A stretch of 64,000 nt of DNA, taken from the NCBI GenBank assembly GCA_900696525.1, contig CAADGL010000012.1, forward strand, positions 62,001 to 126,000. The letters run 5' to 3'. Position numbers and translations under genes: made by a program. This DNA comes from an uncultured Planctomycetota bacterium. Lineage in GTDB: Bacteria > Planctomycetota > Phycisphaerae > UBA1845 > Fen-1342. This document shows, in pieces, positions 33,577-42,348 of this stretch. The notes below the pieces were generated by a model. The model was given only the letters and a program-made list of their open reading frames with translations, had not been told where the DNA came from and made no database searches. Within the stretch, counting starts at the first letter, position 1. Each line of letters opens with the position of its first letter.

Positions 33577-35793
33577 CTACTCGACGAACGCCACCGCACG
33601 CACATCGGTCGTGACGCCGATCGTCGAGAAATCAAGCCGCATCGAGAAGCTCCCGGCGGTGTTCGTCCCGAGCGACGTCGGCGTGAACGCGATCATGTCC
33701 TCGTCCTGGCCCGAAACGCCGGCCACCGAGAAGTTGCCGATCGTCGAAAGCAGGATGTCCCCGTTCGGCAGGATGCACGCCGCGTCCACATCCTCGTTCG
33801 TGGTCGAAAGCCCCACGTCGCTGCCGTCGAAGTACATCTGGAACGTGCCGGCGGTGTTGGCGCCCAGGCTGGTCGCGTTGAAGACGATCAGGTCGGCGTC
33901 CGTGCCGCTGACGCCGGACACGCTGAACGAGCCGAGCGTGGAGAGCACGAGCCGTCCGTCGGCCGTCAGAGCGATGGCGTCGACGTCCTCGTCGTTGGTC
34001 GTCAGCCCCACGTCGCTGCCGTCGAAGTACCACGAGAACGCGCCGGCGGTATTGGCGCCGAGCGAAGTCGGGACAAAGCGGACGATGTCGGAGTCATCCA
34101 CCGTGCCGGAAACACCCGGGATCGTCGCCGCCGCCGTGAACGACAGCAGCAGTGAGCCGTCGCTCATCCGGGCCAGGCCGTCGATCGCCAGCGACGACAA
34201 CCCGACGTCGCTGCCGTCGAAGATCATTGCCCAGGTGTTCGTGCTCTCGTCATAGGACACGACGTCCTGCGGCGCCACCGTCCCGAGCCCCGGCAGCGAC
34301 ACCGACGTCTCGAACACCAGCCACAGCACCCCCGAGGCCGGCGGCGGCGGGTCGCACTCGTCCGGCACGCCGTTGCCGTTGGCATCCTGGCTCGTACCGC
34401 CGGCGATGTCGCACTCGTCGGGCACGCCGTTGGCGTTGCAGTCCTGGCTGGTGCCGTTGGCGATGTCGGTGGCGTCGTCCACGCCGTTGCCGTTGCAGTC
34501 GGTGATGCCACCGCCGCCGCCCGCGAGCACGAGCGAGTTGTAGCTGTTGATGCGGCCGTGGCCGAAGATGTTGTCGACGCCGGCGGCGCCCAGGTCCTTG
34601 CAGCCCTGCTTGAGCACGGCCTCGACCTGGTCATGCGTGAGCGAAGGGTTGGCCGACCAGATCAGGCCGACGAGGCCGGCCGTCAGCGGACAGGCGAAGC
34701 TCGTGCCGCTCACCGCGGTGTAGGCGCTGTTCGACGACGAGGTCGTGGTGTAGACGCTCACGCCCGGCGCGGCGACGTCCACGAAGATCCCGTAGTTCGA
34801 GAAGCTCGCCTTGGCGTCGTTCGAGTCGGTCGCGGCCACGACGATGATGTCGTCCGCGTCGCGGTCGCCCAGCGTCAGGTTGCGGTTCTCGTTGCCCGCG
34901 GCCCAGACCAGCATGCCGCCCAGGTTCTTGATATAGGTCGCCGTCGTCAGGTTCGACGCGCTGTCCACGCCCGAGTAGCTGACGCTCGCGACCTTGTCGC
35001 CGCTCTCGATCGACTTGCGGGCCGCGTGCTGCAACACCGCCAGGCTCGAGCCGCCGCCCGTGCTGTTGCTGACGCGCAGCATGCGGTGGCCGAGGTTCCA
35101 CCCCGTGCCCGACACGCCGACGCCGTTGTTGCCGTTGGCGGCGGCGCAGCCGGTGGTCTGCGTGCCGTGCGGGTGAATCGGGCCGATCGCGCCGCCCTGG
35201 GACTCCCAGAGCTGGTCCACCGCGTTATAGGCCTGCCGGCGATTGAGCAGCAGGTCCTGGTGAGTCGTCAGCACGCCCGTGTCGCAGATGCCGACGCCGA
35301 CCGTCGGGTTGCCGGTGTGCAGGCCCCAGGCGTCGCAGCTCTGCATGCGCGAGGCCGCGTGGTGCCACTGGTTGCCCAGCAGCGGATCGTTGGGGCAGGC
35401 CACGGGGTAAACGATCCAGTTCGGCTCGACATACTGGAACAGCCCTGTCGCCAGCAGCTCGTCGGCGACGGCGTTCTCGTCCTTTCCGGCGGGGACCTCG
35501 ATGATGTACTCGTCGGTCTCGGGCACGTAGTCGATGCGCGCATAGGCGGACAGCGCCGTCGTTGCGAGCTGAGCCTGCTGCTGCGCCTGCGCATCGGTCA
35601 GCCCGCGCTTCATCCAGTCTTCGTGCTGGGTCGGCCGGGCGATCAGTTCGCCCGAAAACTCGCGCACATTGGGGATGGCAACGTAACGCGCGGTATTGCC
35701 GGACGACGCCGCTGCGTCAACCGATTGATTCCCCAGCGCCGGCCACGCCGCCGCCAGCGCGACCACGACCACGTGTCCAAGGACCGTCCTCAT
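33577..35793 (-). CDS. Secreted S8 subtilisin-like serine protease with calcium-loop and tandem C-terminal repeats
   Basis: A 738-residue exported protease. A signal peptide (residues 1-21) and an inhibitor-like propeptide (to about 130) precede the catalytic domain. The triad is visible as D171 (GICDTGV), H209 (HPHGTQTTG) and S365 (SGTSFACP), with the oxyanion asparagine in AAGNENRN. After the domain come calcium-loop modules of the type DCNGNGVDDATDIANG and NANGVPDECDIAGG, then at least three tandem repeats of about 70 residues, each holding FDGSDVGL and SLGANTAG. The C-terminal repeats probably form beta-propeller blades. GAGGAG lies six bases before the ATG. No clear sorting motif is seen. 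Confidence 0.93.
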   Translation of the reverse strand: MRTVLGHVVVVALAAAWPALGNQSVDAAASSGNTARYVAIPNVREFSGELIARPTQHEDWMKRGLTDAQAQQQAQLATTALSAYARIDYVPETDEYIIEVPAGKDENAVADELLATGLFQYVEPNWIVYPVACPNDPLLGNQWHHAASRMQSCDAWGLHTGNPTVGVGICDTGVLTTHQDLLLNRRQAYNAVDQLWESQGGAIGPIHPHGTQTTGCAAANGNNGVGVSGTGWNLGHRMLRVSNSTGGGSSLAVLQHAARKSIESGDKVASVSYSGVDSASNLTTATYIKNLGGMLVWAAGNENRNLTLGDRDADDIIVVAATDSNDAKASFSNYGIFVDVAAPGVSVYTTTSSSNSAYTAVSGTSFACPLTAGLVGLIWSANPSLTHDQVEAVLKQGCKDLGAAGVDNIFGHGRINSYNSLVLAGGGGGITDCNGNGVDDATDIANGTSQDCNANGVPDECDIAGGTSQDANGNGVPDECDPPPPASGVLWLVFETSVSLPGLGTVAPQDVVSYDESTNTWAMIFDGSDVGLSSLAIDGLARMSDGSLLLSFTAAATIPGVSGTVDDSDIVRFVPTSLGANTAGAFSWYFDGSDVGLTTNDEDVDAIALTADGRLVLSTLGSFSVSGVSGTDADLIVFNATSLGANTAGTFQMYFDGSDVGLSTTNEDVDAACILPNGDILLSTIGNFSVAGVSGQDEDMIAFTPTSLGTNTAGSFSMRLDFSTIGVTTDVRAVAFVE

Positions 35794-35865
35794 GGGTGAC
35801 TCCTCATCTGCTAGAACTCAGACGTGATGGTGCAACGGATCGGTACGCCGATCTGACGTCGATCT

Positions 35866-35895
35866 AGTCTACCGCCACGGCTCGGGCCGATGCAA
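35866..35895 (-). promoter_or_regulatory. Candidate sigma-70 promoter for the subtilase gene
   Basis: On the minus strand TTGCAT and TAGACT are separated by 18 bases, about 75 bases upstream of the ATG at 35793. Confidence 0.4.
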
Positions 35896-35958
35896 TAACG
35901 TCGGTTCGCGCCCGCCGGTGCGGCAAACGAGACCCTTACAGGCTCCGCTGGCCGGCCG

Positions 35959-36936
35959 CTAGAAGAACAGCCGGCCGAGTGTAGCAACGCCCAGGACGGC
36001 AGTGATCGCGCCAACCGCCCGGCGCATCCCCGTCTCGGGCAGACGCCGGACCAGAAGCGTCGCGAGCGGCACGCTGAGCAAGGCGCCCCCGGTGAGCGGC
36101 AGGGCGAGGTTCCACGCGGGCCAGCCGGCCAGCAGCACGTACACCACGAGGCCGATAAGGCAGGTTACACCCTCGGCCAATGACGTGATCGCGACGGCCT
36201 GGCGCGGCGAGATGCCCGCGACGACCTGTCCGCCGGTCACCAGCGGCCCATACCCGCCGCCGCTCAGCCCCTTGTTGAACGCGGCGAGTCCGCCCAGGAG
36301 CACGATGTGCAGCGGGCGGTAGCGCAACTGGCGCCGCGCCGTGCCGAGGATCATGGCGCCCACGCCCAGGACGATCGCGCCGATCGTCGCCGTCATCCAG
36401 AACTTCGAGATATGCACGGCGAGCACGGCGGCGCCGGCGGCTCCGACCAGCGTCAGCGCGAGCAGCAGCAGCGTCGTCTGCCAGGCGCGCGGATTGCGCA
36501 CGAAGTCAACGTTGCCGTCGCGATGGTGCATCAGCCCCGCCGCCAGCCCCGTCAGGCACTCGCTCATGAGCACCGCCGGCACGATCTCCAGCGGCTCAAA
36601 CCCGACCAGCAGAAGCAGCGGCGTGAGCGTCGTGCCGTAGCCCATTCCCAGGCTCGAATCGACGAACTCGCACGCCGCGGCCGCGAGCACGACGCCCAGC
36701 ACCATCGCTGGCGCCGCGAATTCGACGCGGACGCTGCTCAGTGCCAGCGCGCCGACGGCTACCGCGGCGATCGGCACGACGACGGCGGCGCTGACGCGCG
36801 TGCGGCGGGCGCTCCAGAGGCTGCGCAGCAGGCGGCGGGCGCGTTGCGGCAGGGACGCCACGGCGGTGGTGCGTGCCAAGGGCAAACGGGACACAGCGGC
36901 GGGATCGGAGGGTGCGGACCACGCGGAGTCGAGCAT
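35959..36936 (-). CDS. TauE/SafE family anion exporter
   Basis: A 325-residue membrane protein with eight or so hydrophobic helices after a 50-residue basic N-terminal tail. The duplicated family signature is visible as VDSSLGMGYGTTLTPLLLLVGF in the first half and LAAFNKGLSGGGYGPLVTGGQVVAG in the second. Members export sulfite, sulfoacetate or other organosulfonates. AAGGAAA lies before the ATG at 36936. A palindrome-rich promoter region lies about 70-85 bases upstream, so expression is probably controlled by a dedicated repressor. No sulfur-metabolism gene is adjacent, so the substrate is unclear. Confidence 0.9.
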   Translation of the reverse strand: MLDSAWSAPSDPAAVSRLPLARTTAVASLPQRARRLLRSLWSARRTRVSAAVVVPIAAVAVGALALSSVRVEFAAPAMVLGVVLAAAACEFVDSSLGMGYGTTLTPLLLLVGFEPLEIVPAVLMSECLTGLAAGLMHHRDGNVDFVRNPRAWQTTLLLLALTLVGAAGAAVLAVHISKFWMTATIGAIVLGVGAMILGTARRQLRYRPLHIVLLGGLAAFNKGLSGGGYGPLVTGGQVVAGISPRQAVAITSLAEGVTCLIGLVVYVLLAGWPAWNLALPLTGGALLSVPLATLLVRRLPETGMRRAVGAITAVLGVATLGRLFF

Positions 36937-37004
36937 GGGGCGTTTCCTTGAAGGTCTATCGCGGCAGGCGGGGCGCGAGCGGCCGGCCGCGCAGAACTCT
37001 CAGG

Positions 37005-37036
37005 GGAGTGTAACACACTCCTATAAGAGTGCAATG
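37005..37036 (-). promoter_or_regulatory. Candidate promoter with overlapping palindromic operator upstream of tauE/safE
   Basis: On the plus strand GGAGTGT-AAC-ACACTCC is a perfect 7-bp inverted repeat (37005-37021), and CACTC-CTATAA-GAGTG overlaps it (37017-37032). On the minus strand TTGCAC and TACACT are spaced by 16 bases, forming a plausible -35/-10 that coincides with these palindromes. This arrangement suits a small dimeric repressor. A run of nine T residues (plus strand) lies just beyond. Confidence 0.5.
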
Positions 37037-37218
37037 GCGGCGCCTTTTTTTTTGCGGCCCCATCGGCATGCTCGCCTGTTTCGTCACGCTAGTCGCAGCG
37101 GAGCGTCTTCCCTCGCGTCGCAGGCCCGAAGCCATTCGCAGGCGGGTCCTCCGGCCGCCGCGCGCCCTCCGGACGACTGTCAACGAGAGTGCCGGATAAC
37201 CTCGGCTCGGGAGCGTGC

Positions 37219-38082
37219 TCAGGACGTCGCAGGCGACGCGCCGCCGGTCGCCGACGGCCCCGTCACCGCCTCCAGAGGGAAATCGACGTGCTGGTATCCC
37301 TTCCTGGCGGCGAGCTCGAGGACGGCGGCACGCAGCTCCGCGGGTGCTGAGCCGTGCGGCAGGATCATGGCGTAGGTGCGCGATCCGAGCTGGTCGGTCG
37401 CCAGGCTGGCCACGCCGACCAGGCGCCGCCCGTCGCCGGCCCCGAGCAGGCTGCATACTCCCTTGTCGGCATGCTCCAGCAGGTCGAACGCCGTGACCTC
37501 GGCGGCCAGCGCCGATTCGGCGATCGGGACACGCGGGTCGGGCCCTGGCCGATGCTGAAGCAGCGCCACGATCAGCGGCCAATCGCTGCGGCCCAGCTCG
37601 CGCACCGTCACCGCTCCCCCCTCGTGCGAAAGCGAATCGCCCGGCACGCCCGCCGGGGTGCGCAGCAGCGTCATCATGCCCGCCGGCGCACCACCCTGGT
37701 GCAGGACGCGAAAGCCGAAGTGTTCGAAGAAGGCGGCGTGCAGCTCCTCCGGGCTGGTCGCGTACAGCCACTTGCCGCCGGTCATGTCGAACCAGCTCAG
37801 CAGCGTCTGAACGAGCCGGCGCGCGTGGCCGTGACGCCGGTGGTCGGCGTGCGTGAAGAGCTGGCTGAGCACGCCGACGTCGTGCTTGCGCCGCAGGCAG
37901 GCGAAGGCCCGCGCGTGGGCGCCGTCCGGCTGAAGCGCGAGCGCATCCTGCGCTTCCGCCGGCGGCTCGCACAAGCGGGCCTTCAGGTCGCTCATCCGGC
38001 CCGCCGGCTCATCGGCCAGCAGGTTCTCGATGAGCGGCCAGCGCGGCGGCGACGGAGGCAGGACGAGCAGCGGCTTGTTCAC
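37219..38082 (-). CDS. GNAT family acetyltransferase-like protein
   Basis: A protein of about 287 residues. The segment VGVLSQLFTHADHRRHGHARRLVQTLLSWF matches GNAT motif A (R/Q-x-x-G-x-G/A for acetyl-CoA pyrophosphate), followed by AAFFEHFGFRVLHQGG, the motif B-like end. The C-terminal 130 residues hold a second, weaker GNAT-like half (RLVGVASLATDQLGSRTYAM, AVLELAARKGYQHVDFPL), suggesting a tandem arrangement. The substrate is unknown. The track start is a TTG at 38094; the GTG at 38082 gives an N-terminus VNKPLLVLPPSP. Neither has a strong Shine-Dalgarno. Confidence 0.72.
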   Translation of the reverse strand: MNKPLLVLPPSPPRWPLIENLLADEPAGRMSDLKARLCEPPAEAQDALALQPDGAHARAFACLRRKHDVGVLSQLFTHADHRRHGHARRLVQTLLSWFDMTGGKWLYATSPEELHAAFFEHFGFRVLHQGGAPAGMMTLLRTPAGVPGDSLSHEGGAVTVRELGRSDWPLIVALLQHRPGPDPRVPIAESALAAEVTAFDLLEHADKGVCSLLGAGDGRRLVGVASLATDQLGSRTYAMILPHGSAPAELRAAVLELAARKGYQHVDFPLEAVTGPSATGGASPATS

Positions 38083-38236
38083 GCGAGAATCCAAACGGGC
38101 TCCGGCCGGCGACTCGCCGGGATGCGCCAGGGCGCGCGGCGACGTCGAGACGCTTCGACGCGATCATACCCGGGCGCGAACCGTGCTCAAGCCGGGCGCG
38201 CGGCCGAGGGCGGCGGCCGGGCACGCTTTCCGGCGG

Positions 38237-39010
38237 TCACGGCAACGGCGGCGCCTTGGCCGGGTCGCCGCGCTCGGCGAAATCGGCCGCGACGACAATT
38301 TCGTTGAGCCGGCGCTCCATGCTCTCCGGGAAGCCGAAGAAATCGACCATGCGAATGCTGAACACGTCGTTGCGGTTGTGCCGGCGTATGACGTGGCCAT
38401 CGACGTACAGCAGGCTGACTTCGCGGGCCTGGTGGTTGGTGCGGCGGAATTCCTCGGGCCCGAGGCTGTTGGCGTCGACCGCCAGGGCGCGCGCTTCGAA
38501 GCCAACCGAGCTGCGCCCCAGGTGGCTGAGACGGTCGCGCGTCGTCTGGTCGCGTTGCCGGTAGAGATACGAGCCGTAGGCGTCGGCGCCGGGTGACCGG
38601 TTCAGCTTCTCAAGCTCCTCTACCGGGTCGTTGGTGTCGTCCGCTGGGCAGAAGAACGCGCGCGGTTCGCCGAGCTCGCGCTCGCCGAGCCCGCCCCAGC
38701 CCTGGTGTTCGCCGAGCGCCCCGATCCGCAACTGGTTGCTCGCCCACTCGTCCCAGCCCTGCTGCGGAAAGTACGGGATCGGCGTCGCCGGACCGCGCGG
38801 GATCGCGTCGCGGTTGGCGGCGGCGTACGCGGTGACGGCCACGCCGAGCTGCCGCAGGTTCGAGCCGCAGACCGACAGCCGTGACTGCTCGCGGGCGCGG
38901 TTCATCGCGGGGAAGAGCAGGGCCGTGAGCAGCGCGACGATCGCCACGACGACGAGCAATTCGATCAGGGTGAATGCGCGCCCCGGCGGAGTGACGCCCA
39001 CGGTCCTCAT
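38237..39010 (-). CDS. Type II secretion-like pseudopilin (prepilin N-terminal methylation motif)
   Basis: A 257-residue protein with the class III signal [26 protein letters not shown] near residues 10-35, where prepilin peptidase would cut before the phenylalanine. This is followed by [32 protein letters not shown], typical of planctomycete pseudopilins. The C-terminal part includes AFFCPADD and LLYVDGHV, as in the DUF1559-like and related families that are very numerous in planctomycetes. Its function may be in pseudopilus assembly or cell-surface organisation; this is not established. GGAG lies ten bases before the ATG. Confidence 0.87.
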   Translation of the reverse strand: MRTVGVTPPGRAFTLIELLVVVAIVALLTALLFPAMNRAREQSRLSVCGSNLRQLGVAVTAYAAANRDAIPRGPATPIPYFPQQGWDEWASNQLRIGALGEHQGWGGLGERELGEPRAFFCPADDTNDPVEELEKLNRSPGADAYGSYLYRQRDQTTRDRLSHLGRSSVGFEARALAVDANSLGPEEFRRTNHQAREVSLLYVDGHVIRRHNRNDVFSIRMVDFFGFPESMERRLNEIVVAADFAERGDPAKAPPLP

Positions 39011-39270
39011 TGCGCCGCATCTCCACGTTCGCCAGACGTCGGTCTGGTTGCCCAGCGCGGCCTGTCTTACCCTTGGGGGCCGTCCTCGCTCGGCCTGTCG
39101 CAGTGCTTATACCGGAGGAAGCCGCCTGCCAACAACCGGTCCAGCATGCCGACAACCAGACGCCCGGCTCGGCTCCGTCAAGCGCCTTGCCACGGTACGA
39201 CCCGCAACGTACCGTCCGCGTTCCGGGTCCGGGACGGCGACCAGGGACGGCTTCGGACAATGCCGACACG

Positions 39271-40995
39271 ATGACACCGCGCACGCCGATGAGTCACCTT
39301 CTGACGCTGGCGCTGATCTTTGCGCTGGGTGTCGTGCTGCTGTGGCCGATCTATGCCGTGGTCCGCGAGGGCTTCATCGACGAGGGCGGGTGGTCGCTGT
39401 ACTGGTTTGAGCAGGTATTCGACGCGGACACCGGTTACCGCGCGCACCTGCTCAACAGCCTGTGGCTGGCGCTGGCGGTGACGTTGCTGTGCCTGGCGGT
39501 CTCCGTGCCGCTGGCGCTCATCGCCGAGTCGTTCCGGTTCTACGGCAAGCCGGTCTGGCTCAGTCTGCTGCTGGTGCCCCTGATCCTGCCGCCATTCGTC
39601 GGGGCGCTGGGGCTCAAGGGCCTGCTGGCGAGGCAGGGCGGGATCAACCTGCTGCTCGTCGAGTGGGGGCTGCTCGCGCCTGATCAGACCATCGATTGGC
39701 TGGCGTACCCGTTCTGGTCGGTCGTGGCGCTGGAGACGCTGAGCCTCTACCCGATCACCTTCCTCAACGTCCAGGCCGCCCTCGCCAACATCGACCCCGC
39801 CATGAGCGAGGCCGCGCGAAACCTCGGCGCCGGCCCCTGGCGACGCTTCTGGCGCATCACCCTCCCCCTGATGCGGCCCGGACTCTTCGCCGGCGGAACC
39901 ATCGTCTTCATCTGGTCCTTCACCGAGATCGGCACCCCGCTCATGGTCGGCTACCGCGATCTCGCCGCCGTCCAGGTCTTCGACATGCTCCAGACCAGCG
40001 CGCCCGCGGGCGACGCCTACGCCCTCGTCGTCGTGCTGCTGGCCATGAGCATCCTCGCATACGCCGCCGGCAAGCTCGTCCTCGGGCGCGGCTCCGGGCA
40101 GATGGCGGCCAAGGCGACGGTCGTGTCCGAGCCGCGACCGCTGGGCGCGCTTGGGTCGCTGCTGGCGAGCCTGCCTTTCGCCCTCGTCTTCCTGCTGGCG
40201 ATCGTGCCGCACATCGGCGTCGTGCTGTACAGCATCGCCGGCCGCGGGCTCATCGACTTCGATCCCGGGCACATGACGCTCCAGCACCACCAGGCGCTGC
40301 TCAGATTCGAGCTGAGCACCGGCTCGACCGGCGGCCAGGCGGCCCTGAGCGTCGTCAACAGCTTCAAGCTCTCAACGCTGGCCACTGCGCTCGACCTGGC
40401 GCTCGGATTCGCCATCGCGTATCTCGTGGTGCGGCGGCGCTCGTGGCTCACCGGCGTGCTCGACAACCTGGCGATGCTGCCGCTGGCCGTGCCGGGCCTG
40501 GTGCTGGCGTTCGGCTACTTCGCCCTTACCCAGGGCGATTCGCCCGTCGCGTTTCTCAACCCGATCACCAACGACCCGACGCCGCTGCTGGTCATCGCTT
40601 ATGCGGTGCGGCGACTGCCGTTCATTGTGCGGTCGTGCGCGTCGGGCCTGGAGCAGACGTCGGTGGCGCTGGAGGAGGCGGCGGAAAACCTTGGCGCCGG
40701 GCGGCTGCGGGTGATGTGGTCGGTGGTCGTACCGCTGCTGGCGGCGAACCTGATCGCCGGCAGCCTGCTCGTGTTCAGCCGCTCGATGCTGGAGGTCTCG
40801 GACAGCCTGATCCTCGCGTTCGACAAGGAGCACTATCCGATCACGAAGGCGATCTGGAACCTGGCGGCGATACCGGAGAAGGGGACGGAGGTCGCATCGG
40901 CGCTCGGGGTCTGGGGCATGCTGCTGCTGATTGTCACCATCGCGGGCGCATCACTGGCCCTGGGCAAACGGCTCGGCGCGCTGTTCCGCGTGTGA
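39271..40995 (+). CDS. Fused iron(III)/thiamine-type ABC transporter permease (two permease domains)
   Basis: A 574-residue membrane protein with about twelve helices. It contains two copies of the binding-protein-dependent permease domain. The EAA loops are visible as MSEAARNLGAGPWRRFWRITLPLMRP in the first half and LEEAAENLGAGRLRVMWSVVVPLLAAN in the second. This double architecture is typical of FbpB/AfuB and ThiP permeases. Neither the ATPase nor the binding protein is adjacent. The ATG at 39271 is preferred to the track start at 39010; a second ATG at 39289 is also possible. The MalK-type ATPase at 22.5 kb could be its partner, but this is speculative. Confidence 0.85.
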   Translation: MTPRTPMSHLLTLALIFALGVVLLWPIYAVVREGFIDEGGWSLYWFEQVFDADTGYRAHLLNSLWLALAVTLLCLAVSVPLALIAESFRFYGKPVWLSLLLVPLILPPFVGALGLKGLLARQGGINLLLVEWGLLAPDQTIDWLAYPFWSVVALETLSLYPITFLNVQAALANIDPAMSEAARNLGAGPWRRFWRITLPLMRPGLFAGGTIVFIWSFTEIGTPLMVGYRDLAAVQVFDMLQTSAPAGDAYALVVVLLAMSILAYAAGKLVLGRGSGQMAAKATVVSEPRPLGALGSLLASLPFALVFLLAIVPHIGVVLYSIAGRGLIDFDPGHMTLQHHQALLRFELSTGSTGGQAALSVVNSFKLSTLATALDLALGFAIAYLVVRRRSWLTGVLDNLAMLPLAVPGLVLAFGYFALTQGDSPVAFLNPITNDPTPLLVIAYAVRRLPFIVRSCASGLEQTSVALEEAAENLGAGRLRVMWSVVVPLLAANLIAGSLLVFSRSMLEVSDSLILAFDKEHYPITKAIWNLAAIPEKGTEVASALGVWGMLLLIVTIAGASLALGKRLGALFRV

Positions 40996-41235
40996 CCATG
41001 CCGGGGCACGCCGCGCGGAGTCGCGCTCGGGCGCCTGGCGTCATCGGCGCACGGCCGGTACAGCCAGCGACTCGCGCCCGAGCTTGGGCCGCCCAAGCGT
41101 GCCGTCAGGCCGCCGCGCATCTATACTGTTCCCGGGAGGAGCGCCTCACGTGCGGTCGCTGAGGGCAACGTCGCTCAGAGTGAGCGCGCCCGGCGGTCCG
41201 GCTACGCTCGCCGCCCCGGAGCCATCCTGGGAATC

Positions 41236-42261
41236 ATGGACTTCCTGACGCAGTCAATCCGGCTGTTCACGTTCTCGCGCATCGCGGTGCGCGTCCACGT
41301 GATCTACCTGATCTGGATGGCGTTCCGCCTGTTCGACGGCCGCGCCGACCTGAGCTTCAACCTGTGCTGGCTCAGCATGCTGTTCGCCATCATCCTCTGC
41401 CACGAGTTCGGCCACTGCTTCGGCGCCCGCTCGGTCGGCGGCGACGCCGACCAGATTCTCATGTGGCCGCTGGGCGGATTGGCCTTCGCCCGCGCGCCGC
41501 AGACGCCGTGGGCCCAGTTCGTCACCGTCGCCTGTGGCCCGCTGGTGAACGTCGGCTTCTGCGTCGTCAGCGCGCTGGTGCTGATGTTGGCCGTCGGCCG
41601 CTGGGACGCCGTGTCGCTCAACCCGTTCACGCCCATCTCGGCCGAGGTGGGACGGGCGATTCAGGACCATGCGTGGTTGTGGTACGTCGCGCTGTTCTTC
41701 TGGATCAACCTGTACCTGCTCTACTTCAACCTGCTGCCGATCTACCCGCTCGACGGCGGGCAGCTCCTGTGGACGATCCTCTGGCCGATCATCGGCATGC
41801 ACCGGGCGCTCACCATCTCCGCCCAGATCGGCGTCGTCGGCGCCGTCGCGCTCGGCCTCTGGGGCCTGACGCAGCAGCCGCCCAGCTTCATCCTGATCGG
41901 CATCGCGGTATTCGGCGGCATCAGCTCCTACCAGGCGCTCCAGGCCGCCCGCTACGGCCTGCGCGACGAGCACTTCCGCTCCTACGAGCACGCCGGCCGC
42001 TATCACCGCACCGAAGGCTGGTTCTCGCGGCTGATGAAGAAGCTCCGCGGCGGCCCGTCGCGGCCGGCCGGCAACCCGAACCCCGGCGGCTGGGAAGCGC
42101 GGCAGGAGCGCGAGCAGCGGGCCGAAGAGGAGATCGACGCGATCCTGAAGAAGGTCCACGAACACGGCCTGCGCAGCCTCAGCTACATCGAGCGCCAGAA
42201 GCTCGAACGGGCCACGCGCGAACGGCAGGCCCGCGGACGCGACTTCGACCACTTGGCCTGA
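41236..42261 (+). CDS. Site-2 protease family (M50) membrane metalloprotease
   Basis: A 341-residue membrane protein. The zinc motif HEFGH lies in AIILCHEFGHCFGARSVGG within a membrane helix, and the distal aspartate ligand is in LLPIYPLDGGQLLW. About six hydrophobic segments span residues 25-230. The C-terminal cytoplasmic tail is charged and helical, ending in EEEIDAILKKVHEHGLRSLSYIERQKLERAT, a small helical tail seen in other M50 and rhomboid-like proteins. It should cut transmembrane substrates; the target is unknown. The chosen ATG has only a weak GGGA upstream. Confidence 0.9.
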   Translation: MDFLTQSIRLFTFSRIAVRVHVIYLIWMAFRLFDGRADLSFNLCWLSMLFAIILCHEFGHCFGARSVGGDADQILMWPLGGLAFARAPQTPWAQFVTVACGPLVNVGFCVVSALVLMLAVGRWDAVSLNPFTPISAEVGRAIQDHAWLWYVALFFWINLYLLYFNLLPIYPLDGGQLLWTILWPIIGMHRALTISAQIGVVGAVALGLWGLTQQPPSFILIGIAVFGGISSYQALQAARYGLRDEHFRSYEHAGRYHRTEGWFSRLMKKLRGGPSRPAGNPNPGGWEARQEREQRAEEEIDAILKKVHEHGLRSLSYIERQKLERATRERQARGRDFDHLA

Positions 42262-42348
42262 CCGGCGGCAGCCCCGCGGCCCTTGCCCTCAGACCTCGGA
42301 TCGGGGTTCGGATCGGCTCACGTCCTATGCGGCACACGCCCTGCGGGG

